Shown piece after piece: positions 55,221 to 63,851 of a DNA stretch of 64,000 nucleotides. The notes beneath the pieces are model-generated. The model made no database searches. It was given only the letters and a program-made list of their open reading frames with translations, and was not told where the DNA came from. The DNA is from Ohtaekwangia koreensis (GTDB taxonomy: Bacteria > Bacteroidota > Bacteroidia > Cytophagales > Cyclobacteriaceae). The stretch's first letter is position 1, and the number at the start of each line of letters is the position of its first letter. Position numbers and translations under genes: made by a program. Location: the NCBI RefSeq assembly GCF_900167975.1, contig NZ_FUZU01000001.1, positions 1,026,580 through 1,090,579 on the forward strand. Direction: 5' to 3'.

Positions 55221-55264
55221 GATTGGAGGATTTTAGTGTTACAGAATACTTAAATCCTCCAATC
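55221..55264. terminator. Hairpin between convergent genes
   Basis: A perfect 13-bp inverted repeat (55221-55233 with 55252-55264, 18-base loop) lies between the DUF1624 gene and the end of argS. Confidence 0.65.
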
Positions 55265-55276
55265 TTAATTTCTCAT

Positions 55277-57064
55277 CTACATCCGCTCAGGTACCTCAAT
55301 GCCCAGTAACTTCATAGAGCGTTTTATAATGTTCGCTACCGCATAGGAGAATGCTACTCTGAATCTCAGTTTAGCTGGATTCTCTTCATTGAAGATTGGT
55401 ATACTTTGATAGAATTGATTATAAGCTTTTGCCAATTCAAATGCATAGTTCGCGATAACAGCAGGAGAATAATCCTTTGCTGCTTCCTTTATTTTATTTT
55501 CAAAAGAACTGATCAGGTATAAACCATCGCGCTCTGCAGGTTCCAGCGATGTTACTGCTTTCAGATCGCTCGCACTAACATGTATATCTAAACTCTCTGC
55601 CTTTCGCAGTATAGCTTTGATACGGGCATGTGTATATTGAATGAATGGTCCGGTGAATCCTTGCAGTTGTATAGATTCACTGGGATCAAACAACATTCTT
55701 TTCTTGGGATCGACTTTCAGTAAGAAGAATTTCAGTGCACCAAGCCCGATCATCTCGAACAACATGTGTGCGTCTTCGTCACTTACACCTTCCAGTTTTC
55801 CATGCTCACGTGTTTGACGCTCAGCCTCCTGGTGCATATCTTCCATCAATTCATCGGCATCGACCACTGTACCTTCGCGTGATTTCATTTTCCCGGTAGG
55901 AAGATCAACCATGCCATAGGATAAATGGAAGCAATGTTTTGCCCAGTCGTAGCCCAGTTTATTCAAAATCAGGAATAGCACTTTGAAGTGATACTCTTGT
56001 TCATTTCCCACAGTATATACTTGTCCTGAAATTTTAGGGAAGTCTTTAAAGCGAAGTATAGCGGTGCCTATATCCTGCGTCATATATACCGAAGTGCCAT
56101 CCGAGCGCAGCAATACTTTTTGATCCAGTCCATCGGAAGTAAGGTCAACCCAGATAGAGCCGTCATCTTTTTTAAAGAATATACCCTTCTCTACACCTTG
56201 CAATACTATTTCTTTACCGAGCAGATACGTGTCCGATTCGTAGTATAGTTTTTCAAAATCAACACCCATTCGTTTATACGTAGCATCGAAGCCGGTATAT
56301 ACCCAACCGTTCATCGTCTTCCAGAGCTCTATAGTAGCCGGATCTTTTTGTTCCCATTGGCGCAGCATCTCTGATGCCAGTTGCATGATGGGTGCTTGCT
56401 TGCCCGCTTCCTCTTCACTTAGTCCGCTTGCTATCAGATCGCTGATTTGTGCTTTATAGGTTTTATCGAAAATCACATAGTATTTACCCACCAAGTGGTC
56501 GCCTTTTAGACCACTGGTCTGTGGTGTCTCTCCGTTTCCAAACAGTTTCCAGGCAGCCATCGATTTGCAGATATGTATACCACGATCGTTAATGATCTGA
56601 ACTTTGTGTACAGTATAGCCACTCGCTTTATAGATTTCACTTACGCTATAGCCCAGAAAGTTATTTCGTAGATGTCCTAAGTGAAGAGGCTTGTTGGTGT
56701 TCGGCGAAGAGTACTCGATCATGACCTCTTGTCCGTTTGCGGGCAACTGACCATAATCAGGATTGGAAACTATAGTATGGAGCACTTCAATCCAGATGCT
56801 ATCGTTTAATGACAGATTCAGAAATCCTTTCACGACATTATACTTACTAACGATACCTGAATTTGTAACCAGGTATTCGCCTACCAGCTTGGCGGTTTCT
56901 TCAGGACCTTTACGTGAAATTTTAGTCAGCGGAAAACATACCAGCGTGTGGGAGCCTTCAAACTCTGCGTTGGTAGGTTGTAATTGTAAAGTGTCTACCG
57001 ATTGGCTAAAAACAGATGTAACTGCTTTCTGGATTTCGGAACGAAGTAAGTGATCGAGATTCAT
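55277..57064 (-). CDS. argS: Arginyl-tRNA synthetase
   Basis: A 595-residue class I synthetase that charges tRNA-Arg. It has the N-terminal additional domain (about 1-110), the HIGH-like motif PLHLGHLRNNF after SSPNTNKP (about 114-131), and KMKSREGTVV as the KMSK-like loop (about 389-398). The C-terminal anticodon-binding helical bundle contains FTGPFIQYTHARIKAIL. The length is normal. An 11-bp hairpin in the 90-base gap upstream separates it from the deoxyhypusine-synthase-like gene. Confidence 0.96.
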   Translation of the reverse strand: MNLDHLLRSEIQKAVTSVFSQSVDTLQLQPTNAEFEGSHTLVCFPLTKISRKGPEETAKLVGEYLVTNSGIVSKYNVVKGFLNLSLNDSIWIEVLHTIVSNPDYGQLPANGQEVMIEYSSPNTNKPLHLGHLRNNFLGYSVSEIYKASGYTVHKVQIINDRGIHICKSMAAWKLFGNGETPQTSGLKGDHLVGKYYVIFDKTYKAQISDLIASGLSEEEAGKQAPIMQLASEMLRQWEQKDPATIELWKTMNGWVYTGFDATYKRMGVDFEKLYYESDTYLLGKEIVLQGVEKGIFFKKDDGSIWVDLTSDGLDQKVLLRSDGTSVYMTQDIGTAILRFKDFPKISGQVYTVGNEQEYHFKVLFLILNKLGYDWAKHCFHLSYGMVDLPTGKMKSREGTVVDADELMEDMHQEAERQTREHGKLEGVSDEDAHMLFEMIGLGALKFFLLKVDPKKRMLFDPSESIQLQGFTGPFIQYTHARIKAILRKAESLDIHVSASDLKAVTSLEPAERDGLYLISSFENKIKEAAKDYSPAVIANYAFELAKAYNQFYQSIPIFNEENPAKLRFRVAFSYAVANIIKRSMKLLGIEVPERM

Positions 57065-57085
57065 AATGGACAGACGTAAGACAAA

Positions 57086-57126
57086 AGTAGCAAGACGTCA
57101 GACGTTCAGTCTTATGTCTTGCTACT
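57086..57126 (-). terminator. Terminator of the deoxyhypusine-synthase-like gene
   Basis: A perfect 11-bp stem (57086-57096 with 57116-57126) followed on the minus strand by TTTTGT, 28 bases after the stop at 57155. Confidence 0.65.
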
Positions 57127-57154
57127 ATATATACTTTCTATTGACTTTAATTTA

Positions 57155-58132
57155 TTACCACTCCAATATATATGCGAAGACCAGCGGAGCTACAATGGTA
57201 GCATCTGATTCGATGATATATTTCGGTGTATCAATGCTGAGTTTTCCCCAGGTAATTTTTTCATTTGGAACAGCGCCTGAGTATGAACCATAGCTCGTTG
57301 TTGAGTCGCTGATCTGGCAGAAGTAACTCCAGAACGGAACGTTATCACGTTCGAGATCCTGGTGTAACATCGGCACAACGCAAATAGGGAAGTCACCTGC
57401 TATACCGCCACCAATTTGAAAGAAGCCTATACCTTCATTGCCGGATTGTTTTGTATACCAGTCGGCTAACCAAACCATATACTCTATACCCGACTTCATG
57501 GTGGAGGCTTTCAATTCTCCTGTTACGCAGTAAGAAGCAAATATATTTCCCATCGTAGAGTCTTCCCATCCCGGTACCACCATCGGTAAATTCTTTTCCG
57601 CGGCAGCGATCATCCACGAATTTTTAGGATCGATCTCATAATATTGTTTCAGATCTCCACTGTTCAATAAACGGAACATGAACTCATGTGGAAATAAACG
57701 CTCACCGCTATCTTCAGCATCTTTCCATACTTTGTAAAGATGTTTCTGTAATCTTCTGAACGCTTCTTCTTCTGGAATACAAGTATCGGTTACACGGTTC
57801 AAATGATTTTGTAACAGATCCCATTCCTGTTCAGGAGTAAGATCACGATAGTTCGGAATCCTTCTGTAGTGCGAGTGCGCTACCAGATTCATGATATCTT
57901 CTTCGAGGTTGGCGCCAGTACATGAAATGATATGCACTTTGTCCTGGCGGATCATTTCAGAAAAACTGATACCCAACTCGCCTGTACTCATCGCACCGGC
58001 TAGTGTTACCATCATTTTTTTTCCATCGGCAAGGTGCTTCTTATAACCTTTCGCAGCATCTACTAATGCAGCAGCGTTAAAGTGCAGGTAATGCTTTTCA
58101 ATGAAAGAGGAAATCGGTCTGTTTTGGCTCAT
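57155..58132 (-). CDS. Deoxyhypusine-synthase-like enzyme (probable homospermidine/polyamine synthase)
   Basis: A 325-residue NAD-dependent enzyme of the deoxyhypusine synthase family. It has the NAD-site features VTLAGAMSTGELG (about 42-54) and SCTGANLEED (about 70-79), GGGIAGDFPI, and the catalytic lysine in TWGKL (Lys297, equivalent to the active Lys of the eukaryotic enzyme). Bacteria lack eIF5A, so the usual acceptor is absent; bacterial homologues are thought to move the aminobutyl group to a small amine, for example putrescine to give homospermidine. The arginase-type and PLP decarboxylase genes at 59.9-62.6 kb support a polyamine role. The acceptor here is an inference. Confidence 0.85.
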   Translation of the reverse strand: MSQNRPISSFIEKHYLHFNAAALVDAAKGYKKHLADGKKMMVTLAGAMSTGELGISFSEMIRQDKVHIISCTGANLEEDIMNLVAHSHYRRIPNYRDLTPEQEWDLLQNHLNRVTDTCIPEEEAFRRLQKHLYKVWKDAEDSGERLFPHEFMFRLLNSGDLKQYYEIDPKNSWMIAAAEKNLPMVVPGWEDSTMGNIFASYCVTGELKASTMKSGIEYMVWLADWYTKQSGNEGIGFFQIGGGIAGDFPICVVPMLHQDLERDNVPFWSYFCQISDSTTSYGSYSGAVPNEKITWGKLSIDTPKYIIESDATIVAPLVFAYILEW

Positions 58133-58280
58133 GACTGTGTTTATTCGAATTCAGAGGCGAAATTAAGAAAATCATAGAAGTTCGCTTATTTTTTTATGCG
58201 GGTCGCCATAAACTTATCGTTATGAAAGAATGTAGAGTGATTGTATTTTGGGCCGACTTTACTGCAGTAATGATGTATCT

Positions 58281-58910
58281 ATGAGAATTTGTGTTTGGTT
58301 ATTTTTTAGTTTGACTGGCTTTCACGTTCATGCTCAGACCGAAAAAGAGGAGTTTGAACTGGTAAAGAAAGACGGAACGATTTCTATTTATGAAAGGTGG
58401 ATTAATCTCCCCAACGCCAACCCTCCGGTGAAAGCGCGGGAAGTTAAAGGCGAATTCTTTTTCAACAATACGATCTATGCCGGTCTTCGTTTGATTCAGG
58501 ATGAGAAGCGGATCATGCAGTGGCAGAGTCATGTGAGTGAATTCGAGGTATATAAGCAGCCCGATACAACATTCTGGTTTGAATATTCCTATCATGATAT
58601 CCCCTGGCCCGTAAGTGATCAGGATCATTTGCTCGTATATACCTTGTCTGCTCCCAGCCCTGGGGTTTTAATGTTGAACTTTCAATCTAAAGTAGATGAT
58701 GTTTTGGCGCCCGTACGGAAAGGTGTTACGCGAATGCAGTTATCCGGAAGCTGGAAGCTTGAGCAGATCAGTCAGAATAGAGTTAAGGTTACGTACAGAA
58801 TTCTTTCAAGGCCTATCGGGATTCCAAAATTCCTGACGGACCCGATTATTCGAAGCAACATCATGACAACAATCGAAGAGTATATTGCGTTGCTGGAGCC
58901 GAAGAAGTAA
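58281..58910 (+). CDS. Secreted START/SRPBCC-like protein
   Basis: About 209 residues from the ATG at 58281, which begins a regular signal peptide (ICVWLFFSLTGFHVHAQ). The mature protein resembles a START/polyketide-cyclase lipid-binding domain: FELVKKDGTISIYERWINLP, AREVKGEFFFNNTI, DTTFWFEYSYHDIPWPVSDQDHL and the C-terminal helix SNIMTTIEEYIALLE. A hydrophobic ligand is likely, its identity unknown. It is convergent with the FkbM gene, with only ten bases between the stops. Confidence 0.78.
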   Translation: MRICVWLFFSLTGFHVHAQTEKEEFELVKKDGTISIYERWINLPNANPPVKAREVKGEFFFNNTIYAGLRLIQDEKRIMQWQSHVSEFEVYKQPDTTFWFEYSYHDIPWPVSDQDHLLVYTLSAPSPGVLMLNFQSKVDDVLAPVRKGVTRMQLSGSWKLEQISQNRVKVTYRILSRPIGIPKFLTDPIIRSNIMTTIEEYIALLEPKK

Positions 58911-58920
58911 TTGATTTACC

Positions 58921-59799
58921 TTACTGCAGAAGTCCTAATTTTGATGCTATAGCCTGGCTACATAACAGGTAGTTGTAGTAATCGCTTTTTGTGATTTTAT
59001 CGACTTGACGAATGCCACCATTCTCGTTGATATTAAAGTATAGGTAACCCGATCCTTTGAATATAGTATCTATTTTTTCTCCAACCTCATCCGTTAGTAT
59101 TTCAATTAATATAGTAGGTCTGCATTGGAAGAGATAATCAGAAAATCCTTCCAGCACTTCAGGTTCGTGTGTTTCTACGTCTATTTTAAATAGGTCCGCT
59201 TTTGTTATGTTATTCTCTTTAAAGAATGAATTCAAAGTGACAGTATTGATCTTTGTTTCAATAACGTGCGTGTCGCTTGATGCAAGATTTTTGTTCACAG
59301 TGACAGAATAGATGTGCTCGCTCGCAGTGTCATATATGGTTGCAGTTCCATTCGAATTGGAAACAGCTTTCTCAACGGACACTATATCAAATTGATTTAA
59401 CGAAATGTTCTCTTGAAACTTTTTAAAAACTCTTTCAACCGGTTCAAAGGCATACACTTTAGAATTAGGGTTCAGAGTTTTTGCGATTAATGAATATACA
59501 CCTGTATTTGCTCCGAGGTCAAATATTACTTCGGCATCCTTGCAGAGTTTTATCCAGAGATTAATAGATTCCTTTTCCCATCCACTTGTAAGGCCTTCCC
59601 AAAAGATTTCATTTTCTATTTGGTATCCGTAATGCTTTATCTTGAAACTCTTCGCCTCTTCGACAACTACATTAAAGACACCAGTGAAATGTAAGTGTTG
59701 ATATATCGATGCGGGAGGTTTCCAGAGTAATCTTAATGCCGAAAAAAGTGTCAATTTAAATGGTATGAAATTGTATATTTTTTTCAAAAGTAATTTCAT
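58921..59799 (-). CDS. FkbM-family methyltransferase
   Basis: A 292-residue SAM-dependent methyltransferase. Motif I is VIFDLGANTGVYSLIAK (about 92-108), followed by VYAFEPVERVFKKFQENI and the FkbM-type TLNSFF...LFKIDVETHEPEVLEGF segment (about 187-220). FkbM members O-methylate sugars, lipids or polyketides; a surface glycan or glycolipid substrate is possible. The first 60 residues are not part of the fold and may be a membrane-associated helix (LKKIYNFIPFKLTLFSALRLLW). The gene is more AT-rich than its neighbours, a weak hint of transfer, and it interrupts the polyamine genes. Confidence 0.88.
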   Translation of the reverse strand: MKLLLKKIYNFIPFKLTLFSALRLLWKPPASIYQHLHFTGVFNVVVEEAKSFKIKHYGYQIENEIFWEGLTSGWEKESINLWIKLCKDAEVIFDLGANTGVYSLIAKTLNPNSKVYAFEPVERVFKKFQENISLNQFDIVSVEKAVSNSNGTATIYDTASEHIYSVTVNKNLASSDTHVIETKINTVTLNSFFKENNITKADLFKIDVETHEPEVLEGFSDYLFQCRPTILIEILTDEVGEKIDTIFKGSGYLYFNINENGGIRQVDKITKSDYYNYLLCSQAIASKLGLLQ

Positions 59800-59878
59800 G
59801 CCACTTTAAATTGAAACGAGAATGACTACATGAATAATAACCTCTGTGCTGCCACAGTTAATATATATTAATCAAATT

Positions 59879-60841
59879 CTATTCAGCCAGCACAGGTCTG
59901 TTAACAATTGATTTAGCGGTTGCTTCCAATATCTCGAAAGCACTTTCAGCCATTCTGTTTTCGGTATCAAGAGTAGGGTTCACTTCAGCGATTTCCCATG
60001 CACATACCTTTGGATCTTTACCAAGTTCTGAGTTTAGAATTTTCGCTTCTTCAACGGTCAAGCCGTTTGGTACGGGTGTTCCTGTTCCGGTAGAGACCCG
60101 GCTATCGATACTGTCCACATCAAACGAAACATAAATCATATCGCAATGGTCAAGCATCTCTAATGCCTTTTTAGCAATAACAGCAGGACCAAACTTCTTC
60201 ACATCTTCTGTTTCAATAAAGTTGATGTTGTACTTGTTGAGAAGATAGTTCTCAGGCTTTTCAAGATCGCGCACAGCTATATATACTATATCTTCAGGAT
60301 AGATCTTGGGGCCGGGCATACCAACATTTTTAAGTTGCTCCCAGTATTCCAGTGTCTCACCACGCGGATCGTTTACTTTGCATTCAAAGTTATCAAGGCC
60401 ACAGGCCATTGCCAGCGCCATGCCGTGCATGTTGCCGGAAGGCGTTGTAAAGGGAGTATGAATATCCGCATGTGCATCGATCCAGATCACACCAAGTCTT
60501 GCCTTTGGATGCGCCTTTTTTATACCCGAGATCGTTCCGTAGGAAGTACTATGATCTCCGGATATCAGGAGTGGAAAAAATTCATCAAAAATGGTTTCAT
60601 ATACTTCGAGGCAAACGCGCTCTTCCATGATCATCACGCCATCAATAAATTTAGCATAGGAATGCTTGGCGCCATCGAATAATAATTCGTTTACATTTTC
60701 AACTTCAATGGACTCGTATTGTTTAAAAAAATCGGAGTTAAGGTCTAAGCTGGCAATCTTCATTGCTTCTACCCCCAGGCTGGCACCACGTGTTCCGGCA
60801 CCGATTTCGGACTTCACTTCAATGATTTTTAGCTCTTTCAC
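59879..60841 (-). CDS. Arginase-type ureohydrolase (arginase/agmatinase family)
   Basis: A 320-residue binuclear manganese ureohydrolase. Metal ligands are visible in SGDHSTSYG (His about 97), IDAHADIHTP (about 122-131) and SFDVDSIDSRV (about 229-239). The substrate loop TPSGNMHGM carries the Ser-Asn pair of arginases, so the sequence favours arginine to ornithine and urea. Because a fold-III arginine/ornithine-type decarboxylase lies next to it, agmatinase activity remains possible. It starts with GTG at 60841; no upstream ATG is in frame. It is divergent from the decarboxylase with a 361-base gap. Confidence 0.85.
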   Translation of the reverse strand: MKELKIIEVKSEIGAGTRGASLGVEAMKIASLDLNSDFFKQYESIEVENVNELLFDGAKHSYAKFIDGVMIMEERVCLEVYETIFDEFFPLLISGDHSTSYGTISGIKKAHPKARLGVIWIDAHADIHTPFTTPSGNMHGMALAMACGLDNFECKVNDPRGETLEYWEQLKNVGMPGPKIYPEDIVYIAVRDLEKPENYLLNKYNINFIETEDVKKFGPAVIAKKALEMLDHCDMIYVSFDVDSIDSRVSTGTGTPVPNGLTVEEAKILNSELGKDPKVCAWEIAEVNPTLDTENRMAESAFEILEATAKSIVNRPVLAE

Positions 60842-60908
60842 GGCAATAGTATTATGGTTTTGTGAATTTATTAGTTAATCAGAAAATGATAAAAAAATAC
60901 CCTCCTGA

Positions 60909-60947
60909 GCGCCTTTAGAAGTCGGGCAACCCGGGCGCCTTAGGAAG
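60909..60947. repeat. Short GC-rich direct repeat in the arginase/decarboxylase gap
   Basis: GCGCCTTTAGAAG (60909-60921) and GCGCCTTAGGAAG (60935-60947) are near-identical, 26 bases apart, with small hairpins (CGGG-CAA-CCCG) between. They lie in the 361-base divergent gap 60842-61202. The remainder of the gap holds no convincing gene; a 29-codon ORF at 60975-61064 lacks any support. Confidence 0.4.
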
Positions 60948-61202
60948 CGCGATCGCGAAAAACGAACAAGGAAAATGATTAACCATACGTTCTGTCTGAG
61001 TTATTGCAAAGATGGCAAAATTATCCCAATATTGCACCCTTTGTTGGAAGACGATAATCGTTAACCGTTACCTGTCAATCGTGTATGCCAGTTTGTATGT
61101 GATAACAATAAAATGATCACAAGGGGCTTGAGCACATTTGTTTAACGACCATGCGTTTTACGTATCAAGACGATTTTAACTATTAACCCGATAACGGTAT
61201 AA

Positions 61203-62594
61203 ATGAAGAGCTACCGCGAGCTGATTGAACAAACCTTTGAGTTTCCTCAGAAAGAATTTAAGGTCCGCGACCACGAATTGTTATTCAATGATGTGCCTCT
61301 TATGGACATCATCAAGCAATATGGTACACCCCTCAAGCTGACCTATCTTCCACGCATAAGCGAGAACATCCGATCGGTACAGGCAATATTTAACAACGCA
61401 CTGGAAAAATTCAAGTACAACGGTAAGTATACATATTGCTATTGTACCAAGTCATCGCATTTCTCTTTTGTGTTGGAAGAGGCGTTGAAAAATGAAGACG
61501 TACACGTGGAGACATCTTCCGCGTTTGATATACCCATCGTGCGTTCCCTTTACGATAAAGGTAAAGTCTCAAAAGATACATACATTCTTTGCAACGGCTT
61601 TAAAATGCCGCTGTATACAAAGTATATCTCCGAACTTCTGAACGATGGTTTTCACAACTGTATTCCGATACTCGATGAGATGGGAGAGTTCGAAGAATAC
61701 GAGAAGAACGTTAAGAATCCATACCGTGTAGGAATACGGGTAGCCGCAGATGAAGAACCTAAATTTGAATTCTATACTTCCAGGTTAGGCATCCGCTATA
61801 GCGACATCATTCCTTTCTATCGTGAGAACATTGAAAAGAGCAGCAAGGCTTCATTGAAGATGTTGCATTTTTTCATTAACACTGGTATCAAAGACACTGC
61901 TTATTACTGGAGTGAACTGAGTCGTTTTGTTTTTAAATATTGCGACCTTAAAAAAATCTGCCCAACACTTGATTCAATAGATATTGGTGGTGGATTCCCG
62001 ATCAAGACATCGCTTACATTTCATTACGATTACAAGTATATGATCGAACAGATCGTAGAAAATATCAAATGGATCTGTGATAAGAATAACGTTCCGGTTC
62101 CGAATATCTTTACGGAGTTTGGAAGCTATACAGTAGGAGAGAGTGGCGCAGTGTTATATAATGTGATTGACCAGAAACTGCAGAACGATAAAGAGCTGTG
62201 GTATATGATCGATGGATCATTCATTACACACCTTCCGGACGCATGGGGCTTAAATCAGAAGTACGTTTTACTGGCCATTAATAAATGGGATGATCCATAC
62301 CATAAAGTAAATATGGGCGGATTGACCTGTGATAGTATGGATTACTATAACTCCGAAGCTCACACCGGAGAAGTTTTCTTGCCAATGATCAACGATGAAG
62401 AGCCACTATATATAGGCTTCTTCCATACGGGTGCTTACCAGGAATCTCTTGGAGGATACGGAGGTATTCAACATTGCCTGGTGCCTGCACCACAACATGT
62501 GCTCATCGATCGTAATGAAGACGGTGAGATCACAACAAAACTTTTCGCAGGTCAGCAGACCAGTGAAAGTATGTTAAAGGTGTTGGGATATTAA
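61203..62594 (+). CDS. Fold-III PLP-dependent decarboxylase (arginine decarboxylase-like)
   Basis: A 463-residue alanine-racemase-fold decarboxylase. The PLP lysine lies in YCYCTKSSHF (about Lys81), the glycine-rich phosphate site is DIGGGFPI (about 260-267), FTEFGSYTVGESGA (about 300) follows, and GGLTCDSMD has the active-site Cys of this fold. It is shorter than the about 630-residue biosynthetic SpeA and belongs to the group annotated as arginine decarboxylase in Bacteroidota. It would make agmatine from arginine, or putrescine if it acts on ornithine. Together with the ureohydrolase and the deoxyhypusine-synthase-like gene it forms a plausible polyamine locus. Confidence 0.85.
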   Translation: MKSYRELIEQTFEFPQKEFKVRDHELLFNDVPLMDIIKQYGTPLKLTYLPRISENIRSVQAIFNNALEKFKYNGKYTYCYCTKSSHFSFVLEEALKNEDVHVETSSAFDIPIVRSLYDKGKVSKDTYILCNGFKMPLYTKYISELLNDGFHNCIPILDEMGEFEEYEKNVKNPYRVGIRVAADEEPKFEFYTSRLGIRYSDIIPFYRENIEKSSKASLKMLHFFINTGIKDTAYYWSELSRFVFKYCDLKKICPTLDSIDIGGGFPIKTSLTFHYDYKYMIEQIVENIKWICDKNNVPVPNIFTEFGSYTVGESGAVLYNVIDQKLQNDKELWYMIDGSFITHLPDAWGLNQKYVLLAINKWDDPYHKVNMGGLTCDSMDYYNSEAHTGEVFLPMINDEEPLYIGFFHTGAYQESLGGYGGIQHCLVPAPQHVLIDRNEDGEITTKLFAGQQTSESMLKVLGY

Positions 62595-62613
62595 AATTCG
62601 AATTTAAAAAGTG

Positions 62614-62643
62614 AAAGGCCAGCAGATTCTGCTGGCCTTTTTT
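62614..62643 (+). terminator. Terminator of the decarboxylase gene
   Basis: A perfect 12-bp stem (62614-62625 with 62629-62640, ATT loop) ending in six T, 19 bases after the stop. Confidence 0.9.
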
Positions 62644-62700
62644 ATTACAGTGTATTGGAAATTGCAGCAACCCCGATCTATATACTTGTGCAATGTTTTC

Positions 62701-63540
62701 TTACTGTTTTCCACCATACGGAAGTGCTACTTCCTTAAAGTCTGAAGGCACAACAAAATCTGAAGCAGCCAGGGATTGTTTTTTGATTTCGGTAGTTTCC
62801 ATAATCATATTGCCTTGCTGCATGAACATTTCTATTCGTAAGGGTATACCATCAATTTTATCATAGTATATCTTCTGGGATTTGCTAACCTGCTGATGTG
62901 CAAGCTTCTTCATGTCCAAGCCTGGTATATCGGTAGTAGCCCAAAGGATTTGTTGAGTTTTCTGGCCTTCGATTGTATAGTCTACAATATACTTTGTGCA
63001 AGTATATCCCAGTATCTTTTTTGTCTCAGACGTCTTGGTAACTTTCACATCCTTTTCGGCATCTTCTTTAACCTGATCTTCATTGTGACGAAAAACAGTG
63101 TATGTTTTACTCTTCCGGTCAAGCTGGTACGATTCGTTTTTATCCTTGAGCGACAACACTTCGTAATTAGACATAAAGCCGCCATCCATGGAGAAAAGTG
63201 TATTTCCGTTTTTAACTTTTGCTGTAGACCCTTTTGGCACCAGTGAAGAAAGGTCGCCACCCTTCATCATCTTCATCATCGTTTCCATCTGTGTTTTCAT
63301 TTGCGGATTGGATTCCATCAAGGCTTTGAATTGAGGATCTTCCATCTTGGCTTCCATCTCTTTGATCTTTGCCTGATTAGCCGGATCACTTAATTTTTTC
63401 TGAGCCTCTTCCATTTGAGCTTTTGTCTTGGGATCAGTAATGTTCATTGTAATGGTCCATTTGATGATCCCTTCAAATGACTGTGCGTGACTTTGCATGA
63501 CGAGGGCTATCAATGCAAGTGCGAGGAGTACTTTTTTCAT
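62701..63540 (-). CDS. DUF4412-type secreted protein
   Basis: A 279-residue secreted protein with signal peptide (1-19, cleavage after SHAQ). It starts FEGIIKWTITMN, has a Met/Gln/Lys-rich helical stretch (about 40-95, with several Met-Lys pairs), then a beta-rich part (TYTVFRHNED, ETKKILGYTCTKYIVDYT, IPLRIEMFMQQGNMIMETTEIKK) typical of DUF4412. The function of the family is unknown. It is divergent from the EF-G-like gene; three phased repeats lie just upstream of its start. Confidence 0.78.
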   Translation of the reverse strand: MKKVLLALALIALVMQSHAQSFEGIIKWTITMNITDPKTKAQMEEAQKKLSDPANQAKIKEMEAKMEDPQFKALMESNPQMKTQMETMMKMMKGGDLSSLVPKGSTAKVKNGNTLFSMDGGFMSNYEVLSLKDKNESYQLDRKSKTYTVFRHNEDQVKEDAEKDVKVTKTSETKKILGYTCTKYIVDYTIEGQKTQQILWATTDIPGLDMKKLAHQQVSKSQKIYYDKIDGIPLRIEMFMQQGNMIMETTEIKKQSLAASDFVVPSDFKEVALPYGGKQ

Positions 63541-63584
63541 GAAGTTGTTTGTTATTTAAGCGCTACAAGGTAAGTGTTATACTG

Positions 63585-63637
63585 TATCTGTTACAACTTT
63601 ATCGTTATCTGTTGCCGATGATCGGTTAACTGTTATC
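63585..63637. repeat. Three direct repeats at 21-base period
   Basis: TATCTGTTAC (63585), TATCTGTTGC (63606) and TAACTGTTAT (63627) are exactly 21 bases apart, two helical turns. They lie in the 311-base divergent gap 63541-63851 between the DUF4412 gene and the EF-G-like gene; the rest of that gap shows no convincing coding sequence. A related TAACCGTTAC occurs at 61062 upstream of the decarboxylase. Arrangement suggests a regulator binding along one face of the helix. Confidence 0.5.
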
Positions 63638-63851
63638 AGCAGCGTTCACAGATAACCCTGTGACTTGTGCCGGATTAAAAGTTCAACCACTTTCATCATT
63701 CCGCTTTTTACAGTAACTTCATTTCACGTTCCTTCCTTTTGTTTCAAGTTAAATCGCCCGCCTATGAAAGACTTCATGGGAGTTGCATTCACAACGCGTA
63801 CACAAACGCATCAATATTCCTGCGCGATCTTCCACCTAAAATCATACAGCC

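Noticed and set aside
60975-61064. 29-codon ORF upstream of the decarboxylase, possible leader peptide
   Set aside because: It has no arginine run, attenuator structure or ribosome site to support a leader role.
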